NCBI RefSeq assembly: GCF_016909575.1
Contig: NZ_JAFBGA010000001.1
Span: 434,001-498,000, forward strand
DNA from: Streptomyces sp. HB132
Lineage (GTDB): Bacteria; Actinomycetota; Actinomycetes; Streptomycetales; Streptomycetaceae
DNA length: 64,000 nucleotides
Direction: 5' to 3'
The notes under the pieces: generated by a model
Databases searched by the model: none
What the model saw: only the letters and a program-made list of their open reading frames with translations
Told to the model about the DNA's origin: nothing
Position numbers and translations under genes: made by a program
Part shown: piece by piece, positions 58,233 to 64,000 of the stretch
How positions within the stretch are numbered: the first letter of the stretch is position 1
How the letters are laid out: every line of letters starts with the position of its first letter

Positions 58233-60062
58233 ATGTCCCAGGACAGCCATGCCCAGAACCAGGCCGGCCCGGCGGCGGCCGACGACGCGTACGACTACGA
58301 CGTACTCGTCGTCGGCTCGGGCTTCGGCGGCGCGGTCTCGGCCCTGAGACTGAGCGAGAAGGGCTACCGGGTGGGTGTCCTGGAGGCGGGCCGCCGCTTC
58401 ACGCGCGCGACACTGCCCAAGAGCTCCTGGGACATCAAGAACTACCTGTGGGCCCCGGCGCTCGGCCTGTTCGGCATCCAGCGCGTGCATCTGCTGGGCA
58501 AGGTGATGGTGCTGGCCGGCGCGGGCGTCGGCGGTGGCTCCCTCAACTACGCCAACACGCTGTACGTGCCGCCCGCGCCGTTCTTCGAGGACCGCCAGTG
58601 GGCCGGCATCACGGACTGGAAGGCCGAGTTGGCGCCGTACTACGACCAGGCGAAGCGGATGCTGGGTGTGCGGCTCAACCCGACCGTGACCCCGGCGGAC
58701 GTCCACCTCAAAGCCGTGGCCGAGACGATGGGCGTCGGTGACACCTTCCACCTCGCCCCCGTCGGCGTCTTCTTCGGCGACGGCCGGGACGCCGACGGCA
58801 CGACGCGCACGAAGCCCGGCGTGGAGGTGGCAGACCCCTACTTCGGCGGTGCGGGCCCAGCCCGCAAGGCCTGCTCCGAGTGCGGTGAATGCATGACGGG
58901 CTGCCGGCACGGCGCGAAGAACACCCTCAACGAGAACTACCTGTACCTCGCGGAGAAGGCCGGCGCCGTCATCCATCCGATGACGTCCGTCGTCGCGGTC
59001 ACGGACGGCCCGGACGGCGGCTACCGGGTGTCCACCGTGCCCACGAACCGGCGCCGCAGGGCGGAGCCGTCCGTGCTGCGCGCCCGCGAGGTGGTCATCG
59101 CCGCGGGCACGTACGGCACCCAGACCCTGCTGCACACGATGAAGGACGAAGGGCTGCTGCCCCGGCTCTCCTCCCGGCTCGGTGAGCTGACCCGCACCAA
59201 CTCCGAGGGGCTGGTGGGCGCACAGACCAGCGACCGCCGCTACCGCAAGAAGCACGGCACCGCCAAGGCCGACTTCACCCGGGGTGTCGCCATCACCTCG
59301 TCCATCCACCCCGACGAGAACACCCACATCGAGCCGGTGCGTTACGGCAAGGGCTCCAACGCGATGGGCGCCCTGACCATCCTCCAGGTGCCCCACAGCA
59401 CCCACCGGGTGCTGGGCTGGTTCGGCAACGTGGCCAAGCACCCGTTGCTCATGATGCGCTCGCTGTCCAACCGGCGCTGGTCGGAGCGGACCATCATCGG
59501 TCTCGTGATGCAGTCGCTGGACAACTCGCTGACCGCGTACCGGAAGCCCGGCGGCGTCGGCAAGGGCCTGCTCACCGCCCGGCAGGGCCACGGGGCGCCC
59601 AACCCGACCCAGATCGCCGAGGCCACCCAGGGCGCGACGCTCCTCGCCCAGGAGATCAACGGCTTCGCCGGATCGAACGTCGGGGAGCTGATGGGCACCC
59701 CGCTCACCGCGCACTTCCTCGGCGGCTGCCCGATCGGAGCGAGTCCGGCGGAAGGCGTCATCGACCCGTACCACCGGCTGTACGGACACCCGGGCATCTC
59801 CGTGGTCGACGGGTCCGCGGTCTCCGCCAACCTCGGGGTCAACCCGTCGCTGACCATCACCGCGCAGGCGGAGCGGGCGATGTCCTTCTGGCCCAACAAG
59901 GGCGAGGCCGACCCGCGCCCGGCGCAGGGCGCGGCCTACGAAAGGCTCGCAGCGGTCGAGCCGCAGGCGCCCGCCGTACCCGAGGAGGCCTTCGGCGCGC
60001 TGAAGCTGCCGTTCCTGGGGATCCCGGTGGTGCCCCCGAAGGCAGCCGCCGAGGAGGCGTGA
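58233..60062 (+). CDS. GMC-type FAD oxidoreductase with a four-cysteine cluster
   Basis: 609 residues. FAD motif DYDVLVVGSGFGGAVSALRL, then LAGAGVGGGSLNYANTLYVP. Around residue 212 lies KACSECGECMTGCRHGAKNT, C-x2-C-x2-C-x3-C, a ferredoxin-like [4Fe-4S] pattern rare in classical GMC enzymes but seen in the actinobacterial cholesterol-oxidase-like subgroup. The C-terminal GMC part is HFLGGCPIGASPAEGVIDPY and NPSLTITAQAERA. The substrate may be a sterol-like or long-chain alcohol whose aldehyde passes to the upstream dehydrogenase; that is inference. Confidence 0.9.
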   Translation: MSQDSHAQNQAGPAAADDAYDYDVLVVGSGFGGAVSALRLSEKGYRVGVLEAGRRFTRATLPKSSWDIKNYLWAPALGLFGIQRVHLLGKVMVLAGAGVGGGSLNYANTLYVPPAPFFEDRQWAGITDWKAELAPYYDQAKRMLGVRLNPTVTPADVHLKAVAETMGVGDTFHLAPVGVFFGDGRDADGTTRTKPGVEVADPYFGGAGPARKACSECGECMTGCRHGAKNTLNENYLYLAEKAGAVIHPMTSVVAVTDGPDGGYRVSTVPTNRRRRAEPSVLRAREVVIAAGTYGTQTLLHTMKDEGLLPRLSSRLGELTRTNSEGLVGAQTSDRRYRKKHGTAKADFTRGVAITSSIHPDENTHIEPVRYGKGSNAMGALTILQVPHSTHRVLGWFGNVAKHPLLMMRSLSNRRWSERTIIGLVMQSLDNSLTAYRKPGGVGKGLLTARQGHGAPNPTQIAEATQGATLLAQEINGFAGSNVGELMGTPLTAHFLGGCPIGASPAEGVIDPYHRLYGHPGISVVDGSAVSANLGVNPSLTITAQAERAMSFWPNKGEADPRPAQGAAYERLAAVEPQAPAVPEEAFGALKLPFLGIPVVPPKAAAEEA

Positions 60063-60074
60063 AACGGGAACGCC

Positions 60075-60108
60075 AAGGGGCTGCACCCCCCTCCGAGTGC
60101 AGCCCCTT
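60075..60108. terminator. Terminator between convergent genes
   Basis: AAGGGGCTGCAC (60075-60086) and GTGCAGCCCCTT (60097-60108), a perfect 12-bp stem with a 10-nt loop. It has a short T run on the plus side and A/T on the minus side, so it can serve both the GMC gene and the LAETG gene. Confidence 0.8.
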
Positions 60109-60131
60109 CACGTACCTCGCGGTGACGCGCC

Positions 60132-61142
60132 TTACGCGGCGGCGTCACCGTTCTTGCGGCGCCGCACGATGAACATCGCGCCTGCGCCCAGCACCACGGC
60201 CGCGCCGCCCGCGAGGGCGATCACCGGAGTGCTGGAGGACGAACCGGTCTCGGCGAGGCTGCCGGTGACCTTGGCGGTGTCGGCGGCCGGCTTCTTGCCG
60301 GGCACGGGGACCTCGCCACCCTCCTGGGGCTTCGCACCGTCGTCGCCACCGGCGTCGACGATCTGGAACTTGTAGGCCACGTCCTGGAAGCACGGGGCGG
60401 TCTCGAAGTCCTCGCCGAAGACGAGCCCGCCGCCGAGGCTGAAGCCGGCGCCCACCGGGGCACTCGCCGCCACCTTGAGGCGCAGGTCGATGTCGACCTC
60501 GTAGCCGGGCTTGATCTGGTCGGTCTCGCCGACGTACCCGGACGAGGTGCCGAAGTCCTCCACGTCCTCCCACGTGCCGTCAGCCTCGTTGAGGGCCTGG
60601 AGCTGGACCTGCTTCGTGGTGAAGAGCTGCGCGCCGGCCTCGTCGGCCGCGGCGCCCGCGAAGAACGCCACGTTCTTCACGGTCTTGTTCGAGTCGTTGT
60701 AGATGTTGAACGTGAACCGGTCCCAGCCGCTGCCCCGGACGATCTTGCCGGAGAGGCCGTTGATGCCGAGTTCGAGCGGGCGCGGCTTGCACTCGCCGAG
60801 CTCCTCGTCCTCGTCCTCGTCCTCGGTCTCCGAAGCGGTGGGTGTCGGCGTCGCGGACGGGCTCTCGGACTCGGTGTCGGTGGGGGCCGGGGAGGTGGTC
60901 TCCGGCACGGTGCCTTCGGACGACTCCGTGGCCTCGGGCGTCACGGACGGCGAAGCGGACTCGGTGTCCTCGGACGGCGGCGTCGCGGACGGCGTCTCGC
61001 TCGGCGTCTCGGTGGGCGAGGGCGAGGTCGTCTCGGTCGTCGTGGTCTCGGTCTCCGCGAAAGCGGCCGGGGCCGAGAGCAGGACGACCGGGCCTATGAC
61101 GGCGGTGGCGGCAGCGAGTGCCAGGGTGCGGCGGAGCTTCAT
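60132..61142 (-). CDS. LAETG sortase-anchored surface protein
   Basis: 336 residues from the ATG at 61142 (the frame to 61316 has no family support). Signal peptide MKLRRTLALAAATAVIGPVV ending near AAFA. A ~90-residue Thr/Ser/Pro/Glu-rich stalk ends in an acidic EDEDEDEE run. A globular domain (about 120-285) carries RPLELGINGLSGKIVRGSGW and two Cys (GECKP, APCFQD). The C-terminus has LAETG, a hydrophobic helix and RRRKNG, the class E sortase signal of streptomycetes. It would be covalently bound to the wall. Its role is unknown, possibly adhesin-like. Confidence 0.88.
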   Translation of the reverse strand: MKLRRTLALAAATAVIGPVVLLSAPAAFAETETTTTETTSPSPTETPSETPSATPPSEDTESASPSVTPEATESSEGTVPETTSPAPTDTESESPSATPTPTASETEDEDEDEELGECKPRPLELGINGLSGKIVRGSGWDRFTFNIYNDSNKTVKNVAFFAGAAADEAGAQLFTTKQVQLQALNEADGTWEDVEDFGTSSGYVGETDQIKPGYEVDIDLRLKVAASAPVGAGFSLGGGLVFGEDFETAPCFQDVAYKFQIVDAGGDDGAKPQEGGEVPVPGKKPAADTAKVTGSLAETGSSSSTPVIALAGGAAVVLGAGAMFIVRRRKNGDAAA

Positions 61143-61953
61143 CTGGGGCCTCAGCGGGTCCGTGTACCGCGCGGGTTGCGGTACGCCTGAAAAGGAGTGA
61201 ACGGGCCTGCCGTTGTGGGGTACGGAACGAGCCGTGGTGTTCGCCATGCATGACCTGTGAAGTGGGGGAACGGTTGTATCCGGCCTCACAGGATCTTTAT
61301 GTGGCGCTCGCCACACTCCCGGGCCGCACTCGATCCACGCCTCCGCCCGGCGGGACTCCCGGCGCCGCCGCGAGGGCGGACCCGCACCGATTCACAGCAG
61401 CACCACCGGCACCGGCGGCGACACCTCGGACTCACCTCCGGTGCGCGGGACGGTGCGGTGGGACAGGGCCCGGGACACGGTGCGGCACGGCACCGGCGAC
61501 GCGCCCGTTCCGGGCTGCGCGGCCGGCACGGACGGTGCGGGTCCGCCGGCTCCGGGACGACGGGGACCGGAGGCTTCCTCGCGGCCACGAGGCGGTCGCG
61601 GGCATGGTCGGCGCCGCGCCGAGCGGGGGCCGAGGGCCGTCGTCATGACGGCCCGAGTGGCGGCCGGTCCCCGGGCGTCCCCGGGGCCGGCCGCACACGG
61701 GTGACCGGGAGGCTGTCCCCTGCCGACCGGTCACACACGCCGGGCCGTGGTCCCACGACGTACTTGCGGTACGTCACACGTTCCGGCGGAGCCACACGTG
61801 GATTCCCACCGTTGCCACCCCTGGCTGGCGCGGACACCGGGACCAACGAAGCCGTCCGGGACCCGGTCACGCGCCGTACGGGTGAGACCCGGCCCGAACG
61901 GGGGTGCGGCCGTACAGCCTTCCCGTACGTCGCACCCGGCCGTTTCCCGTACG
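61143..61953. other. Long intergenic region with repeats
   Basis: 811 bp between the LAETG gene and chorismate mutase, both on the minus strand. I see no convincing gene. It contains an inverted repeat GACGTAC-5-GTACGTC (61757-61775) and the 11-mer GTACGTCRCAC three times (near 61769, 61925 and 61949). The last two belong to a tandem 24-bp repeat. The promoter of the LAETG gene must lie here but was not located. Confidence 0.55.
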
Positions 61954-61967
61954 TCACACCCGGCCGC
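61920..61967. repeat. Tandem 24-bp repeat spanning the chorismate mutase stop
   Basis: Two adjacent copies of TTTCCCGTACGTCRCACCCG followed by GCCG, differing at one base (G/A at R). The unit is 8 codons long, and the single difference makes TGA in one copy and CGA in the other on the minus strand. Confidence 0.75.
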
Positions 61968-62256
61968 GGCACAGCTCCAGCAGCGTCATGGCGAGGGCCG
62001 TGCCCGGCTTGCCCAGGGCGTCGCTGTAGTGGCTGAGGACGTCCATCTCGCGGGAGAGGTTCACCCGGCGGCCCCCGGACGTGATCCTCGCCTCCTGGAT
62101 GACCGCCGAGACGGCCATCCGTTCCTGGACGAGGCCGATGATCCGGTCGTCCAGCGCGTCGATGCGCGTCCGGGCGCCCCCGATCAGGGACGCGGCCTCG
62201 TCGGTGTGCGCGCCGGTCCGTTCGGCGGCCGTCTTCGTGGGTGCGGTGCTGTTCAT
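61954..62256 (-). CDS. Chorismate mutase, AroQ type
   Basis: 100 residues; it turns chorismate into prephenate for phenylalanine and tyrosine. The all-helical AroQ pattern is IGGARTRIDALDDRIIGLVQ, ERMAVSAVIQEAR and NLSREMDVLSHYSDALG, with the Arg and Lys/Arg active-site positions present and a C-terminal LLELCRGRV. There is no prephenate dehydratase fusion. The ATG at 62256 follows CCAGGAG. A leader peptide and hairpin lie upstream (62311-62433), pointing to attenuation. The stop falls inside a tandem repeat. Confidence 0.9.
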   Translation of the reverse strand: MNSTAPTKTAAERTGAHTDEAASLIGGARTRIDALDDRIIGLVQERMAVSAVIQEARITSGGRRVNLSREMDVLSHYSDALGKPGTALAMTLLELCRGRV

Positions 62257-62310
62257 CTGTGGCTCCTGGTGGGCTGAGGCCCCCGGAGCTACCGGCCCGG
62301 AACGCCAGAA

Positions 62311-62336
62311 CGCCCCGGGCTTGTGAGCCCGGGGCG
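62311..62336 (-). terminator. Attenuator-type terminator before chorismate mutase
   Basis: CGCCCCGGGCT (62311-62321) and AGCCCGGGGCG (62326-62336) form a perfect 11-bp stem with a 4-nt loop. It lies between the leader ORF (ends 62362) and the chorismate mutase start (62256), i.e. inside the leader transcript. In the minus direction it is followed by TTCTGGCGTTCC, a weak U tail. Confidence 0.75.
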
Positions 62337-62361
62337 CCTGGAGAAGTTGCTTGTCAGTTGC

Positions 62362-62433
62362 TCAAGCAGCACGACCATGGCAGCCGGCGGGCCGGATGCC
62401 ATAGGTAAAGACGAAGATCGTGTGCTGACGCAT
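62362..62433 (-). CDS. Putative Phe/Tyr leader peptide of chorismate mutase
   Basis: 23 codons, [17 protein letters not shown] plus six residues, then TGA. Phe7, Phe9 and Tyr11 are clustered (codons TTC GTC TTT ACC TAT); TTT and TAT are rare in this genome. The ATG lies exactly 6 bases after a CATACT -10 box, so the mRNA starts at the initiation codon, as in known Streptomyces amino-acid leader peptides. It contains an internal imperfect hairpin (GGCATCCGG / CCGGCTGCC) just after the Tyr codon. A terminator and the chorismate mutase gene follow. Function as an attenuator is inference. Confidence 0.7.
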   Translation of the reverse strand: MRQHTIFVFTYGIRPAGCHGRAA

Positions 62434-62439
62434 GGGGCA

Positions 62440-62468
62440 AGTATGGCCCCCGCCGCGGAGCCGGTCCA
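62440..62468 (-). promoter_or_regulatory. Promoter of the leader peptide/chorismate mutase unit
   Basis: On the minus strand TGGACC (62468-62463), a 17-bp spacer, and CATACT (62445-62440), 5 of 6 to TATACT. The start would fall at the leader ATG (62433). Confidence 0.7.
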
Positions 62469-62522
62469 CGCAGGGCCCGGATGGTGAGACGGGAGCCCGG
62501 CGGGGCGATGTCCCACGGCCGG

Positions 62523-62528
62523 TAGAAT
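62523..62528 (+). promoter_or_regulatory. Putative -10 box of guaA
   Basis: TAGAAT, 42 bp before the guaA GTG, giving a leader of about 35 nt that contains the GGAAGG ribosome site. No good -35 box is at the right distance. Confidence 0.45.
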
Positions 62529-62569
62529 TGGGTGGACCGACCCCTCTCCACCGCCGGAAGGCCGCCCCA

Positions 62570-64000
62570 GTGCCAGCAGCACCCCCCGCCGCCCCCGACA
62601 CCGCGACCGACGTCGTCCTGGTTGTCGACTTCGGCGCCCAGTACGCCCAGCTCATCGCCCGCCGTGTCCGTGAGGCCCGGGTCTACAGCGAGATCGTCCC
62701 GTCCACCATGCCGGTGGCCGAGATGCTGGCCAGGAACCCCCGGGCGATCATCCTGTCCGGCGGCCCGTCCTCGGTGTACGCGGAGGGCGCGCCCAGCATC
62801 GACCGCGCGCTGTTCGAGGCCGGTGTCCCGGTCTTCGGCATGTGCTACGGCTTCCAGCTGATGGCCACCACCCTCGGCGGCACGGTCGACGACAACGGCG
62901 CACGCGAGTACGGCCGCACCTCCCTCGCCGTCTCCAAGGCGGGCTCCACCCTCTTCGAGGGCACGCCCACCGAGCAGCCGGTGTGGATGTCGCACGGCGA
63001 CGCCTGCTCCGCCGCCCCCGAGGGCTTCACCGTGACCGCGTCCACGGACGTCGTCCCGGTCGCCGCCTTCGAGAACGACGAGAAGAAGCTCTACGGCGTC
63101 CAGTACCACCCGGAGGTCATGCACTCGACCTTCGGCCAGCAGGTCCTGGAGCACTTCCTCTACCGCGGCGCGGGCATCGAGCCGACCTGGACGACCACCA
63201 ACGTCGTCGAGGAGCAGATCGCCCTGATCCGCGAGCAGGTCGGCGACAAGCGCGCGATCTGCGGCCTCTCCGGCGGCGTGGACTCCGCGGTAGCCGCGGC
63301 CCTCGTGCAGAAGGCCATCGGTTCCCAGCTCACCTGCGTGTACGTCGACCACGGTCTGATGCGCAAGGGCGAGACCGAGCAGGTCGAGAAGGACTTCGTC
63401 GCCGCGACCGGTGCGAAGCTGAAGGTCGTCGACGCGGAGAAGCGCTTCCTCGACGCCCTGGCCGGGGTCTCCGACCCGGAGCAGAAGCGGAAGATCATCG
63501 GCCGCGAGTTCATCCGCGTCTTCGAGCAGGCCCAGCTGGAGATCCTCCAGGAGGAGGGCCCCGAGGTCGCCTTCCTCGTCCAGGGCACCCTGTACCCGGA
63601 CGTCGTCGAGTCCGGCGGCGGCACCGGCACCGCCAACATCAAGTCCCACCACAACGTGGGCGGGCTCCCCGACGACATCGAGTTCCAGCTCGTCGAGCCG
63701 CTGCGCCAGCTGTTCAAGGACGAGGTCCGGATGGTCGGCCAGGAGCTCGGCCTGCCCGAGGAGATCGTCCAGCGCCAGCCGTTCCCCGGCCCCGGCCTCG
63801 GCATCCGCATCGTCGGCGACGTCACCAAGGAGCGGCTCGACCTGCTGCGCGAGGCCGACGCCATCGCCCGCGAGGAGCTGACCGCCGCCGGCCTGGACCG
63901 CGACATCTGGCAGTGCCCCGTGGTCCTGCTCGCGGACGTCCGCAGCGTCGGCGTCCAGGGTGACGGCCGCACCTACGGCCACCCGATCGTGCTGCGCCCG
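62570..64000 (+). CDS. guaA: GMP synthase, glutamine-hydrolysing (3' end cut by window)
   Basis: 477 residues are visible from the GTG at 62570 ([20 protein letters not shown]) to the right edge; about 50 C-terminal residues are missing compared with the usual ~526. GuaA aminates XMP to GMP. The glutamine amidotransferase part has [28 protein letters not shown] (catalytic Cys) and QYHPEVMHS. The ATP-pyrophosphatase loop is [15 protein letters not shown], and [14 protein letters not shown] and [15 protein letters not shown] belong to the synthase domain. It is divergent from the chorismate mutase leader. Confidence 0.97.
   Translation, partial: MPAAPPAAPDTATDVVLVVDFGAQYAQLIARRVREARVYSEIVPSTMPVAEMLARNPRAIILSGGPSSVYAEGAPSIDRALFEAGVPVFGMCYGFQLMATTLGGTVDDNGAREYGRTSLAVSKAGSTLFEGTPTEQPVWMSHGDACSAAPEGFTVTASTDVVPVAAFENDEKKLYGVQYHPEVMHSTFGQQVLEHFLYRGAGIEPTWTTTNVVEEQIALIREQVGDKRAICGLSGGVDSAVAAALVQKAIGSQLTCVYVDHGLMRKGETEQVEKDFVAATGAKLKVVDAEKRFLDALAGVSDPEQKRKIIGREFIRVFEQAQLEILQEEGPEVAFLVQGTLYPDVVESGGGTGTANIKSHHNVGGLPDDIEFQLVEPLRQLFKDEVRMVGQELGLPEEIVQRQPFPGPGLGIRIVGDVTKERLDLLREADAIAREELTAAGLDRDIWQCPVVLLADVRSVGVQGDGRTYGHPIVLRP

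Noticed and set aside
61920..61967. CRISPR-like repeat array at the tandem 24-bp repeat
   Set aside because: There are only two directly adjacent copies without spacers and no cas genes in the window.
62362..62655. Longer 97-codon minus frame containing the leader peptide
   Set aside because: It crosses the divergent guaA start, and a good promoter and leaderless ATG define the short 23-codon ORF.

Overview
The window is a 64 kb stretch of a Streptomyces chromosome. The evidence is very high GC with G/C in third codon positions, frequent GTG starts, 1-4 bp gene overlaps, and a gene order that matches the conserved core of the genus. The order runs from the spc/alpha ribosomal operons through rplM-rpsI, glmM, glmS, groES-groEL1, whiD-bldM-shbA and guaB to guaA. 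rplR is cut by the left edge and guaA by the right edge. I see no insertion sequence, prophage, CRISPR array, rRNA or tRNA.

Region by region. 1-9.2 kb: rplR, rpsE, rpmD, rplO, secY, adk, map, infA, rpmJ, rpsM, rpsK, rpoA, rplQ and truA, covering ribosome, secretion and transcription core with internal hairpins that split the cluster. 9.2-13.7 kb: two minus-strand membrane-associated unknowns divergent from an ABC-F ATPase. 13.7-18.5 kb: rplM-rpsI with a clear promoter, glmM, a DUF389 membrane protein and coaA. 18.6-19.9 kb: a VapBC toxin-antitoxin pair and a frameshifted HIT gene. 19.9-27.1 kb: glmS, acpS, NAD(P)H-hydrate repair, DUF488, alr, an alpha/beta hydrolase and tsaE. 27.2-30.8 kb: a small protein behind an iron-box-like palindrome, a degenerate YkuD protein, then tsaB-rimI-tsaD, which with tsaE form a t6A tRNA-modification group. 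30.8-34.7 kb: small accessory genes, a THUMP-like methyltransferase and a lipoprotein deacetylase.

34.7-37 kb is the HrcA/CIRCE-controlled groES-groEL1 operon. After an SDR, a MOSC protein and a LysR regulator come the developmental genes whiD, bldM and shbA (39.6-42 kb), then guaB and the IMPDH-like guaB3. 44.9-48.9 kb holds a membrane protein, a UDP-sugar dehydrogenase homologue lacking its catalytic cysteine, and glpD. 49.3-56.3 kb has three tandem membrane proteins: two active-looking Ser/Thr kinases flank a pseudokinase, and all three carry a related extracytoplasmic domain. 56.5-62.3 kb contains an aldehyde dehydrogenase plus GMC oxidoreductase pair, an LAETG sortase substrate and a chorismate mutase. 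guaA follows at the edge.

The most notable signals are four. First, a probable phenylalanine/tyrosine attenuator in front of chorismate mutase: a leaderless 23-codon leader ORF with a good promoter and a terminator. Second, the kinase-pseudokinase-kinase cluster with its shared outer domain. Third, several enzyme homologues that have lost their catalytic residue (YkuD-like, GuaB3, UDP-sugar dehydrogenase). Fourth, strong palindromes in the whiD-bldM gap and upstream of the aldehyde dehydrogenase. All functional calls come from reading the sequence and family knowledge; no database search was run.
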